Shown: positions 52,348 to 61,104 of the stretch, piece after piece
How the letters are laid out: the number at the start of each line of letters is the position of its first letter
How positions within the stretch are numbered: position 1 is the stretch's first letter
From: UBA5543 sp964464965
GTDB lineage: Bacteria > Bacteroidota > Bacteroidia > Chitinophagales > Chitinophagaceae
Assembly (NCBI GenBank): GCA_964464965.1
Contig: CAYXHM010000004.1
Location: 248,001 to 312,000 of the forward strand
Direction of reading: 5' to 3'
DNA: 64,000 bases
Program-made: the position numbers and the translations under genes
The notes under the pieces: generated by a model
What the model was told of the DNA's origin: nothing
The model's input: only the letters and a program-made list of their open reading frames with translations
Database searches by the model: none

Positions 52348-54378
52348 TTATTTTTTGCGCGTTGTATTCCTTTTATCAGTCTTGCGGGGTGCGGGTGTTG
52401 CCTTACGTTTTGGTTTTTCTACCATACCAACCAGTGAAAAATCTATCTGCCTTTTATCAAGGTTGGTGCTTACTACCCTCACTTTTACCTTATCACCTAC
52501 GCCGAACCGCATTCTTGTATGCCTGCCTACCAGCGCGTATTCACCTTCCAGGTGTTGAAAATCATCAATATCTGCCAGTTCAGACATCTGCACCATTCCC
52601 TCGCATTTATGTTCAACTGTTTCTGCCCAGAAGCCGAAGGCGGCGACACCACTCACAACTGCATCAAATTCTTCACCAACATAATCCTGCATAAATTCTA
52701 CCTGCTTGTATTTATTGGCGGCCCGTTCACTATCCATTGCGCTGCGCTCCTGCTGAGAGCAGTGGCGGCATTGCTGTTCCAGTTGTTTCATCGGGTGTAT
52801 GTCGTTATTCAGGCATTCAAATAACACTCGGTGCACCAGAACATCCGGGTAGCGACGTATGGGCGATGTGAAATGGCAGTAATCCTGAAAGCCAAGGCCA
52901 TAGTGACCTATATTCTCTGTAGTATATATAGCCTTTGCCATTGTACGTATGCCCAATGTTTCCAGAACATGTTGCTCCGGCTTACCTTTCGCCAGAGCCA
53001 GCATTTCGTTAAACGAATTTGCAATAGCCTGTGGTGAACCTGTTTGAAACTTATGGCCATATCTTGCCGCAAATGCTGCAAATATATTCAGCCTTTCTTC
53101 ATGAGGGGCATCATGCACACGGTATGGAAATGGTACAGGCTTATTCTTTATTTCAATTTTTGATACATGCTCTGCAACAGTTCTGTTAGCGAGCAACATA
53201 AGTTCTTCTATAAGCTGGTGCGCCTCTTTACTTTCTTTTATAACAATGCCTATTGGTTTGCCATTTTCATCCAGCTTGAACCTTACCTCCTGTGAAGAAA
53301 AGTTGATAGCGCCTTTCTTAAACCTTTCTGCCCTTAACGTTTGAGAAATGGAATTCAGCAACAATATTTCTTCCTTATAATCACCCTCTGCTCCTTCTAT
53401 CATCTCCTGCACTTCCTCGTAAGAAAAACGCCGTTTAGACCTTGTAACAGTTTTTCCCAGCCAATAGTCCTTTACTTTACCCGCTTTGTTCATCTGGAAC
53501 ACTGCCGAGAATGTATATTTATCTTCATTTGGCCTCAGCGAGCATAATTCGTTAGACAAACGCTCGGGCAACATAGGCAAAACCCTGTCGGGCAGGTAAA
53601 CACTGGTAGCACGGTGGTATGCCTCCTTATCCAGTTCACTGTCTTTAGCTATATAATGGCTTACATCTGCTATGTGTACACCTATTTCATAATAATCATC
53701 TTTCAGGGCTTTTACAGATATAGCGTCGTCAAAATCTTTAGCATCAACAGGGTCGATGGTTATGGTGAGTTCATCTCGCATATCCCTGCGTTTCTTCAAC
53801 TCGGCACTATCCACTCCTTCAGGAAAGCGTGCTGCTTCTTCCAGTACATCATCAGGGAATGCAAGCGGGAAACCGTTCTCAATCAGTATACCCTGCATGG
53901 CTACTTCGTTAGCACTTTCGTTGGTGAGGATGCTCACAATTTCACCCATGGGATTTTTTGATTTGCCTTCCCACTCAACAATTCGAGCTATTGCACGGTC
54001 TCCATGTTCTGCCCCATTCAGTTGGTGTTGTGGTATAAATATATCCACCGGCATTTTTTCGGCATCTGTTACCAGGAATGCAAAACTCTTATGTACCTCT
54101 ACCCTCCCGCTAAATTCAGATTGCTTCCTTTTCAGGATGTCAAGTATTACCCCATCCGGTTTTGCACCCAGTCTTTTACCCCTCGTTGATACTTCTATCC
54201 TTACCTCATCACCATTCAGGGCGTTCTTCAGGTTTTCACGTTTTATCATGATGTCTTTCGCCAATCCTTCCACGGTTACATATCCCAAACCGGAACGTGT
54301 AACTTCTATCACGCCTTTATAAATCGTCTTACCACCACTGCTCGCATTCTTCTTGTTGTTCTTACTGTTCCTCGCCAT
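52348..54378 (-). CDS. rnr: ribonuclease R
   Basis: 3'-5' exoribonuclease, 676 aa, shorter at the N-terminus than E. coli RNase R. Cold-shock-like domains, then the RNB catalytic centre (TIDPVDAKDFDDAISV with the metal-binding aspartates), and a C-terminal S1 domain (FDAVVSGVAAFGFWAETVEH). The C-terminus is lysine/arginine-rich. It degrades structured RNA. It overlaps lpxK by 17 nt, so translation is probably coupled. Confidence 0.96.
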   Translation of the reverse strand: MARNSKNNKKNASSGGKTIYKGVIEVTRSGLGYVTVEGLAKDIMIKRENLKNALNGDEVRIEVSTRGKRLGAKPDGVILDILKRKQSEFSGRVEVHKSFAFLVTDAEKMPVDIFIPQHQLNGAEHGDRAIARIVEWEGKSKNPMGEIVSILTNESANEVAMQGILIENGFPLAFPDDVLEEAARFPEGVDSAELKKRRDMRDELTITIDPVDAKDFDDAISVKALKDDYYEIGVHIADVSHYIAKDSELDKEAYHRATSVYLPDRVLPMLPERLSNELCSLRPNEDKYTFSAVFQMNKAGKVKDYWLGKTVTRSKRRFSYEEVQEMIEGAEGDYKEEILLLNSISQTLRAERFKKGAINFSSQEVRFKLDENGKPIGIVIKESKEAHQLIEELMLLANRTVAEHVSKIEIKNKPVPFPYRVHDAPHEERLNIFAAFAARYGHKFQTGSPQAIANSFNEMLALAKGKPEQHVLETLGIRTMAKAIYTTENIGHYGLGFQDYCHFTSPIRRYPDVLVHRVLFECLNNDIHPMKQLEQQCRHCSQQERSAMDSERAANKYKQVEFMQDYVGEEFDAVVSGVAAFGFWAETVEHKCEGMVQMSELADIDDFQHLEGEYALVGRHTRMRFGVGDKVKVRVVSTNLDKRQIDFSLVGMVEKPKRKATPAPRKTDKRNTTRKK

Positions 54379-55477
54379 AATACATCATATTATTTTCGTT
54401 AACCGTATGCTCTGTATAATCTAAAATTAACTTATCAAATTCACTTCCTTTATTGAATAAAAAAGAAACCTGTATCGGTATCACAGCAACTGTTACATCC
54501 CATTCTTTCAATTTATCTGCATGGAGGTGCAACCTTGCAGCATCTTTTTCTGTAGTCAGAATCACTTTGTTACCTGTCTTCCAGTTATTATATGTTTCTT
54601 TTATTTCTTCAATATCTTTTTTCAAAAAATAGTGATGATCTGCATAGGATAATACATGTATTTCCTTCGCTATCCTTTCAACATAACTGGCTAGTGGTGC
54701 CGGTTTGGCTATACCACACACCAGTAATATGCTTTTGCCCTCCAATACAACCCTTTCATGGGTAAAAAGGTTGTAAGGTGTATCATAGAATATTTTTGTA
54801 AAAAATACTTTTTGCGCCGGTAATGGGTTGATATGCGCTTCCATTTCTTTCGCCGCTTCGATGGTCATATCTTCCGGGCACTTAGAAACTATGATTATAT
54901 CGGCCCGCTTATAAGCCTGCCTGTTTTCTCTTAAAGTACCTACAGGTAAAATGTAATCTTTATAAAAGGGCTTACTGTAATCCGTTATTAAAATATTTAC
55001 TCCTGCCTTTACAGACCGGTGCTGAAATGCATCATCCAGCAATATCACCTCTACCAATGGGCGCTGTTGCAAAAGGCGGGGGATGCCGGTCATGCGTTCT
55101 TCTGCAACACTCACTATAAGTTCCGGGAACTTCATATGGTATTGCATGGGCTCATCGCCTATACGTAAAGCATTAGTTTCAGCATCGGCCAGCAAGAAAC
55201 CCTGTGTTCGCCTCTTGTACCCCCTGCTCATGGTAGCAGCCTGAAAACGGTATTGAAGTAACCTTACCAGGTATTCTATATGGGGTGTTTTGCCTGTACC
55301 GCCAACAGACAAATTGCCTACATTGATCACCGGAACACTAAAACTGATAGAAGAATAGAAACCGCTGTCGTACAAACGGTTGCGCAACCACAATACCGCA
55401 CCATAAATAATGGCGAGGGGATAAAGCAATATGCGAACGATAGAAAAAATATAATACAGCGCATTGCCTTTATTCAT
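54362..55477 (-). CDS. lpxK: tetraacyldisaccharide 4'-kinase
   Basis: 371 aa. LpxK phosphorylates the lipid A disaccharide at 4'. An N-terminal membrane helix (FSIVRILLYPLAIIYGAVLW) anchors it; Walker A is GNLSVGGTGKTPHIEYL, followed by ATMSRGYKRR and EVILLDDAFQHRSVK. This shows a Gram-negative outer membrane. First gene of the operon lpxK-rnr-polyprenyl synthase-EVE. Confidence 0.95.
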   Translation of the reverse strand: MNKGNALYYIFSIVRILLYPLAIIYGAVLWLRNRLYDSGFYSSISFSVPVINVGNLSVGGTGKTPHIEYLVRLLQYRFQAATMSRGYKRRTQGFLLADAETNALRIGDEPMQYHMKFPELIVSVAEERMTGIPRLLQQRPLVEVILLDDAFQHRSVKAGVNILITDYSKPFYKDYILPVGTLRENRQAYKRADIIIVSKCPEDMTIEAAKEMEAHINPLPAQKVFFTKIFYDTPYNLFTHERVVLEGKSILLVCGIAKPAPLASYVERIAKEIHVLSYADHHYFLKKDIEEIKETYNNWKTGNKVILTTEKDAARLHLHADKLKEWDVTVAVIPIQVSFLFNKGSEFDKLILDYTEHTVNENNMMYYGEEQ

Positions 55478-55521
55478 ACCTCGAAAATAATGTATAGTGT
55501 AATGTCATTGTATGTTATTTG

Positions 55522-55529
55522 CAAATGTA
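55522..55529 (-). promoter_or_regulatory. possible -7 promoter box of lpxK
   Basis: TACATTTG on the minus strand, 44 nt upstream of the lpxK ATG. No matching -33 element. Confidence 0.3.
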
Positions 55530-55703
55530 GGCAACATGTATCTAAGTATAATGATATTAACTGACTATTAAACACTAAAAAATGAGGTATAATTATTAGC
55601 TTGTTTTATGAAAATAATCTTATATTTAAATGTGAAATTTGAAGTAATTTTCACTAAAAAATAACATTTCGCTTCACACGGCTTTTAAGAAAATTATACT
55701 GCA

Positions 55704-57860
55704 ATGTTTATAAGACCTGTACTATACCTGCTTTTTGCTATTCTTTATTTGGCTAATAATGTTTATTCACAGCAAACTTCCTGCCCTCCCAATCTTGATT
55801 TTGAAAACGGCACATTAGATAATTGGGAGTTTTATACAGGTATTTGCTGTCCTACAAATACAGCAGTACCCGGAGCTGCTATTAACGGACGTCATACTCT
55901 TATGAGCGGTGCCGGCTTGGACCCATACGGAAATTTCCCGGTTGTCCCCCCGAATGGTGGTCAGTATTCTTTAAGACTGGGCAATAACTCAACCGGTGCA
56001 CAAGCTGAAAGAGCACGTTATTATGTACAAGTACCTGCTAATCCGAATAGTATTTATACACTTACATATAGCTATGCTGTAGTATTGCAAAACCCCGGAC
56101 ATACACAAGCAGAGCAACCCAGATTTGAAGTTGCTGTTTTTGATTCTGCTACAGGGTTAGCAGCGCCATGCAACCAATTTGATTTTGTTGCAAGTGCGGG
56201 ATTGCCAGGTTTTCGAAATGCAGCCAATGGTGTAGTTTATAAGCCGTGGGCCACGGCAAGTATCGACCTTTCTGCAATGGCAGGAAAGACTGTTGCAATA
56301 GACTTTACAAGCGGAGACTGCTCGCAGGGAGGCCACTTCGGCTATGCCTATATAGATGTAGCCTGCAACTTTTACCAGTCATATACATTGCATTGCCCTG
56401 ACCAGCCCACATATACCCTGGAAGGCCCTCCGGGTTTTTCGGTTTACGAATGGCGCGACAACTCGAATAATATTATTGGCAATACCCAAAGGGTTACGAT
56501 ACCAACTCCTGCCAGCAGCAGTACGTTTTCTTTAATTGTATTGCCATACTCCGGTTTTGGCTGTCCTGACACCATATACTCGTCATTTACTATCACCAAT
56601 ATGACCGTTGACATCTCTCTGGATACAGCTGTTTGCGCCGGAGAGAGTGTGCAGCTTTCATCGGGCACAAACAGCAGTGCGGGACCATATACATATGAGT
56701 GGACTCCTCCGGCAGGGTTAAGCTGTAGCAATTGCGACGACCCAATTGCGACCCCCGCGGCATTCACAAAATACTATATCAAAATAACAGATAAAGACGG
56801 CTGTCATGCGACTGACAGTGTCATTGTCAGGGTTGACGAACAAGTCGTAACAAATATAAAAGTGGATGACACATTCTGCTCGAGCACTATCGTTCCGATA
56901 ATAAATGATTTTTCAAACCCTTCATCTGCACAGTATTTATGGAATGTAAATGAAAATGGGGGTAACATCACAAATGGAATAAGTACCCCTGCAATAGATG
57001 CGTTATGGCACCAGTCCGGCACAAAAAAAATAAAACTGAAGATAATTAATGGCAGGTGCAGCGCAGAAGATTCTACAACTATTGAAATAGAACGTACCCC
57101 TCAAACCTCTTTTGAAGTCTTTAAGAATGAATGTGCAGGCATACCTGTTCAATTACATCCTAATTTTGAGCCAGAATCGGAATATCTATGGGAGATAGAT
57201 GAACACCAGATTAATGAAACAGGATATGTAGAGACGCTCTACCTGCTTTGGAATACCATCGGCCAGAAAAAAATAAAATTGACTACTAAAAACCATAATG
57301 GTTGCTTCTCTTCAAAAGAGACTTTCATAGGTATCCAGCCATATCCTGTAGCGAGTATAAAAGCTGTGAATGCAGATAATCTCTGCCAGGGAAAAACTTT
57401 TGAACTGGAAGCCACGCATGACTACAGGTACGATTATTCATGGAGGCCCCCACAATACTTTGATGATAATGTAACCTCGAAAGTAACCGGCATAGCAGAA
57501 AAGAGCGGATATGTTTATGTAGATGTTACTAACCAGTGGGACTGTATGATTACCGACTCCTTCTGGGTTAATGGTGACCCTTGCTGCGATATATTTATGC
57601 CTGATGCCTTTACACCTGATAATAATAGTATAAATGACACCTATTGGTCGCCCGACCTTGATAAACATACACTTGTAGTATTTATTGTAGCAAACCGTCG
57701 GGGTCAGATAGTTTACGAAACTAATACACAGGGAAGAGGCTGGGATGGTACATTTAAAGGCGCACCGGCACCACAAGACACGTATACATACTACATAAAA
57801 TACCTATGTAACAATAAGGATGAAATGACTAAAAAAGGTACCGTCATATTAATGAGATAG
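55704..57860 (+). CDS. T9SS type B sorted surface protein with PKD-like modules
   Basis: 718 aa. Signal peptide (LYLLFAILYLANNVYSQ), an N-terminal jellyroll-type module (CPPNLDFENGTLDNWEFYTG), then several PKD- or immunoglobulin-like modules (YTYEWTPPAGLSCSNCDDPI is typical). The gliding-motility C-terminal domain ends it (FMPDAFTPDNNSINDTYW, VANRRGQIVYET, GWDGTFKG, DTYTYYIKY). It is therefore exported by the type IX secretion system, like 22379-24076. No binding specificity can be read from the modules. Confidence 0.92.
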   Translation: MFIRPVLYLLFAILYLANNVYSQQTSCPPNLDFENGTLDNWEFYTGICCPTNTAVPGAAINGRHTLMSGAGLDPYGNFPVVPPNGGQYSLRLGNNSTGAQAERARYYVQVPANPNSIYTLTYSYAVVLQNPGHTQAEQPRFEVAVFDSATGLAAPCNQFDFVASAGLPGFRNAANGVVYKPWATASIDLSAMAGKTVAIDFTSGDCSQGGHFGYAYIDVACNFYQSYTLHCPDQPTYTLEGPPGFSVYEWRDNSNNIIGNTQRVTIPTPASSSTFSLIVLPYSGFGCPDTIYSSFTITNMTVDISLDTAVCAGESVQLSSGTNSSAGPYTYEWTPPAGLSCSNCDDPIATPAAFTKYYIKITDKDGCHATDSVIVRVDEQVVTNIKVDDTFCSSTIVPIINDFSNPSSAQYLWNVNENGGNITNGISTPAIDALWHQSGTKKIKLKIINGRCSAEDSTTIEIERTPQTSFEVFKNECAGIPVQLHPNFEPESEYLWEIDEHQINETGYVETLYLLWNTIGQKKIKLTTKNHNGCFSSKETFIGIQPYPVASIKAVNADNLCQGKTFELEATHDYRYDYSWRPPQYFDDNVTSKVTGIAEKSGYVYVDVTNQWDCMITDSFWVNGDPCCDIFMPDAFTPDNNSINDTYWSPDLDKHTLVVFIVANRRGQIVYETNTQGRGWDGTFKGAPAPQDTYTYYIKYLCNNKDEMTKKGTVILMR

Positions 57861-57923
57861 CATGTTATTTATCATATCAATATCAGGAAATACAGCACAG
57901 GCTTTAAGGTACAATAGTAAGTA

Positions 57924-57953
57924 AAAACACCTCCTGCTGAATATTGAGGTATT
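57924..57953. terminator. weak hairpin between T9SS cargo and purM
   Basis: Nine-base arms AAACACCTC/GAGGTATTT (one G-T type pair) with a 12-nt loop, then an AT-rich tail. It lies 64 nt after the T9SS cargo gene. Low confidence. Confidence 0.4.
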
Positions 57954-57959
57954 TATTTT

Positions 57960-57967
57960 TACCTTTG
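57960..57967 (+). promoter_or_regulatory. possible -7 promoter box of purM
   Basis: TACCTTTG, 10 nt before the purM ATG. The -33 match is lacking. Confidence 0.35.
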
Positions 57968-57977
57968 CTTCACTATT

Positions 57978-59150
57978 ATGGCAGACAATAACCGCTACAA
58001 TCAACGGGGTGTTTCCGCACAAAAGGAAGACGTACATCGTGCCGTTGCCAAACTGGATAAAGGATTATTTCCTAATGCTTTTTGCAAAGTTTACCCCGAC
58101 TACTGGGGAAATGATGATGTATTTTGCAACCTGATGCATGCTGATGGCGCCGGCACCAAATCTATACTGGCATATATGTACTGGAAAGAAACCGGGGACA
58201 TAAGTGTATGGAAAGGTATAGCTATAGATGCTATAGTAATGAATACTGATGACTTATTATGTGTGGGGGCTACAGGGCCATTTACATACTCATCAACCAT
58301 TGGCCGTAATAAACATCTTGTACCTGGCGAAGTTATAAGTGAAATAATCAATGGTTCGCAGGAGTATTTTGATACTATGCGAGCGTATGGGATTGATATT
58401 AAGTTCTTGGGTGGCGAAACTGCCGATGTAGGAGATGTAGTGCGCACAATAATTGTTGATGGCACTATGGCCTGCCGTATGAGGCGTGATAAACTGGTCA
58501 CCACAGAGAAAATGAAACCTGGAAATGTTCTGGTATCACTATCAAGTTATGGCCAGGCAACATATGAAACAGAGTATAACAGTGGTATGGGTAGTAACGG
58601 GCTGACAAGTGCACGCCATGAGCTCTTATCTAAGCAATATGTACAAAAGTATCCGGAAAGTGTAGACCCTAACTTGCCTGCAGATGTGGTTTATAATGGG
58701 AAATATAGTCTTACAGACAGCACGCCTACCCCACTTGATATTGGCAAAATGATCCTTTCACCTACCCGCACATACGCCCCGGTAGTTTTAGAAATATTAG
58801 ATAAGCATTTTGACCGTATTAACGGTATAATACATTGCAGCGGCGGCGGCCAAAGCAAATGCCTTCATTATTTACCCGCCCCGCTAAGGGTTGTAAAGGA
58901 CAACCTGCTACCTGTTCCTCCATTGTTTACAATGATACAAAAGTCGGCCGGCACCGATTGGCGTGAAATGTACCAGGTATTCAATATGGGTCAACGTCTT
59001 GAAATATTTACAGACCCTGCTACTGCAGATGATATTATAAGCATCGCTGACAGGTTTAACATTGAAGCTGTCATTTCCGGGTATGTTGAGGCATCGGATA
59101 AAAAAGAGGTGATTATTGAAAGCCCCTACGGCAGTTTTAAATATGAATAA
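57978..59150 (+). CDS. purM: phosphoribosylformylglycinamidine cyclo-ligase
   Basis: AIR synthetase of de novo purine synthesis; 390 aa, longer than the usual 340-350 aa but as in other Bacteroidota. Family blocks: MHADGAGTKSILAYMYWKE, MNTDDLLCVGA, FLGGETADVGDVVRTIIVDG, and a late GGGQSKCLHYLP, where other phyla have GGGxxEN. Monomer-level ATP-grasp-like PurM fold. The thiL gene at 61105 belongs to the same superfamily but is clearly distinct. Confidence 0.92.
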   Translation: MADNNRYNQRGVSAQKEDVHRAVAKLDKGLFPNAFCKVYPDYWGNDDVFCNLMHADGAGTKSILAYMYWKETGDISVWKGIAIDAIVMNTDDLLCVGATGPFTYSSTIGRNKHLVPGEVISEIINGSQEYFDTMRAYGIDIKFLGGETADVGDVVRTIIVDGTMACRMRRDKLVTTEKMKPGNVLVSLSSYGQATYETEYNSGMGSNGLTSARHELLSKQYVQKYPESVDPNLPADVVYNGKYSLTDSTPTPLDIGKMILSPTRTYAPVVLEILDKHFDRINGIIHCSGGGQSKCLHYLPAPLRVVKDNLLPVPPLFTMIQKSAGTDWREMYQVFNMGQRLEIFTDPATADDIISIADRFNIEAVISGYVEASDKKEVIIESPYGSFKYE

Positions 59151-59222
59151 AACTAATAATAACATATTCCCGTAAAGAAAATATTTGGCATAATCTGTGC
59201 TATTAGTAATAAAAAACTCTTT

Positions 59223-60032
59223 ATGAATTTTAAAACACTATTACTTACCACTGTTTGTGCTGTATCATTCACTGCGTCTATAGCACAAGACAAACTCTAC
59301 AAAAAAAATGGCGATATGCTGGAAGTCAAGGTTACTGAAATAACCCCCCGCACTATTAGCTATAAAAAACATGATAATACAAACGGGCCAAGTTATACTA
59401 TCAGCAAAGCAGATGTTGCAAAAATCATCTATGAAAATGGTAGTGAAGACTATTTTGGCGAAGCTGACCAGTTAAAAAGGAATCTTAATAAAAAGCCTGT
59501 AAAGTATGGCAATAATATAATAAGCGCTATGCCTATGCAACTATTAACAGAAGGTGTAGGTGTGGGCATAGCCTACGAGCGCGTGCTGGATAAAGGAGGT
59601 ATCTTAAGTTTTTATTTACCTGTTGCCATGTCTCTGACAAATAGCAGTGGCAGGGTAACCAATCCACAGACAGGACTGGTAAATACAGAGAACCGCCCGT
59701 ATTACTACATAATGCCGGGACTTAAATTCTACCCGACTGGTAGTAAAGGCGTAGTGCGCTATGCAGTAGGCCCCAACCTCACCTATTTCACAGGCCAACG
59801 CTATGATTTTAAGTATGACAACTTAGGAAACACGATTGGCGTGGGTTGGCAGACACATAATGCCCTGGGAATTATGATTACTAATTCCCTGAACATTAAC
59901 CCTACAAGTCGCATACATATTGGATTGGAATTAGGATTAGGATTTACATACATCAACAAAATGGATGGTATAGATGTGGGACAACCTGATCCTCTTGCAC
60001 AATTTGGTTTTAAAATTGGTTACCGTTTTTAA
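59223..60032 (+). CDS. outer-membrane-type beta protein
   Basis: 269 aa with a signal peptide (LLLTTVCAVSFTASIAQ). An N-terminal segment (DKLYKKNGDMLEVKVTEITP, TISYKKHD) is a common Bacteroidota module that precedes a beta-barrel-like C-terminal half. The barrel part has alternating aromatic strands (SFYLPVAMSLTNSSG, YYYIMPGLKFYPTG, HIGLELGLGFTYIN, FGFKIGYRF) and ends in Phe, the usual outer-membrane insertion signal. Function unknown. The small lipoprotein gene follows 13 nt later. Confidence 0.8.
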   Translation: MNFKTLLLTTVCAVSFTASIAQDKLYKKNGDMLEVKVTEITPRTISYKKHDNTNGPSYTISKADVAKIIYENGSEDYFGEADQLKRNLNKKPVKYGNNIISAMPMQLLTEGVGVGIAYERVLDKGGILSFYLPVAMSLTNSSGRVTNPQTGLVNTENRPYYYIMPGLKFYPTGSKGVVRYAVGPNLTYFTGQRYDFKYDNLGNTIGVGWQTHNALGIMITNSLNINPTSRIHIGLELGLGFTYINKMDGIDVGQPDPLAQFGFKIGYRF

Positions 60033-60045
60033 TAAATTTAAGAAT

Positions 60046-60228
60046 ATGAAAAATACAGTAAAAACATCTATTGCGATTGTTACAATCTCTTTTTCACTCA
60101 TGTCTTGCCAAAAAGAGTATTCATGCGTGTGTAGCCAGGGCGCGTATAAAGAAATAGTACAGGCAAATACAAAAACAGATGCAGATAAAACCTGCGACAG
60201 TAAAGGTGCAGATTGTGAAATTGAATAA
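60046..60228 (+). CDS. small four-cysteine lipoprotein, paralogue 3
   Basis: 60 aa from ATG 60046. Signal peptide ending at the lipobox LMSC; then QKEYSCVCSQG, and two C-terminal cysteines (KTCDSKGADCEIE). The pattern SC-x-K-acidic-aromatic-x-C-x-C, ending CE/K-I/L, is shared with 4101-4298 and 60269-60463. It starts 13 nt after the outer-membrane protein gene and is probably co-transcribed with it and with the next gene. Confidence 0.82.
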   Translation: MKNTVKTSIAIVTISFSLMSCQKEYSCVCSQGAYKEIVQANTKTDADKTCDSKGADCEIE

Positions 60229-60268
60229 CAAACGTTGTGATTAAGCAATTTAATAGCATTACTACTTT

Positions 60269-60463
60269 ATGAAAAAAGCTATATTGTTTGCTATAATATT
60301 ATCCGTCATCGGGTTCACATCCTGCAAAAAAGATTTTGTATGCAGTTGTACTGTTGACGGCAAAACTACTGATGTACCTATTACGGGTTTAAGAAAGCCT
60401 GAGGCAACCGCATCATGCAAGCAATTAGAATTAAGTACTGATGAAAATTGCAAGCTGAAATAA
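60269..60463 (+). CDS. small four-cysteine lipoprotein, paralogue 2
   Basis: 64 aa. Closest relative of 4101-4298: both share the signal peptide style (LFAI), GFTSCKKD lipobox region, CxCT, RxPEAx, xC, and the CKL end. The mature part has four cysteines beyond the lipid one. It is followed by a strong bidirectional terminator, 20 nt after the stop. Function unknown; a small periplasmic or surface redox or binding peptide is possible, but this is not shown by the sequence. Confidence 0.85.
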   Translation: MKKAILFAIILSVIGFTSCKKDFVCSCTVDGKTTDVPITGLRKPEATASCKQLELSTDENCKLK

Positions 60464-60482
60464 TACACATCTATAAAATAAG

Positions 60483-60511
60483 AAAAACCGTATCATCCCG
60501 ATACGGTTTTT
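60483..60511. terminator. bidirectional terminator
   Basis: Perfect 11-bp stem (60483-60493 and 60501-60511, 7-nt loop) with A- and T-runs at its ends, between the convergent small lipoprotein and EGF-like genes. Confidence 0.9.
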
Positions 60512-60539
60512 CTTATTTTATACAATGTAATATTTGTTA

Positions 60540-61031
60540 TTATTGTCTTTTTGTTCCCTGGAAGTTTGTAATAACTCTTTTGCCATCTACCATTTCGTCA
60601 ATTACAATTTCAATCCTGTTTTCAGCAACCATTTTATAAGTGATGGTCTTGCCGGGAATATCAAAGAACACGTCATTTTTTGTCACGTTCCCTGACAGGA
60701 TTTCGGGTTGTCTTGAATATATTGTTGTAAGAAGGATCCTGTTGGTTGTATCTCCAGCATTGCTGAACACAACCGCAGAGTCAATTATTACCGGCGATGA
60801 ATTGATTTTTGTATTACCACCATAAAAACCATAGAATTTATGTCGTGAAACAACTTCACATTGCTGGCCTTCATAGCCGTCCGGGCATGAGCATGTCTCG
60901 TCAGAACAAGTGCCCCCGTTACGGCACATAAGGGTCTTACAACTATCGTTTGTGCATGATGTGTATGTAACCACGCTGGTTATACCCATAAAAACAGCTG
61001 CTGCCAGCAAAGAATGTTTCCAAAACCTCAT
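60540..61031 (-). CDS. lipoprotein with EGF-like domain
   Basis: 163 aa. Signal peptide with lipobox-like TYTSC (Cys26). An EGF-like module follows directly: CKTLMCRNGGTCSDETCSC then DGYEGQQCE, six cysteines with the expected spacing and the GG/GYxGxxC pattern of EGF domains. The C-terminal 95 residues are beta-rich (GFYGGNTKINSSPVIIDSAV and MVAENRIEIVIDEMVDGK) and not recognised. It converges on the small lipoprotein genes and shares their terminator. Confidence 0.82.
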   Translation of the reverse strand: MRFWKHSLLAAAVFMGITSVVTYTSCTNDSCKTLMCRNGGTCSDETCSCPDGYEGQQCEVVSRHKFYGFYGGNTKINSSPVIIDSAVVFSNAGDTTNRILLTTIYSRQPEILSGNVTKNDVFFDIPGKTITYKMVAENRIEIVIDEMVDGKRVITNFQGTKRQ

Positions 61032-61104
61032 AATGACTAAAAAAGTTATTTAGGGCAAAATACAAAAAATCCTGACTATTAATAAGCAAGGCATGCTTTT
61101 TTTA

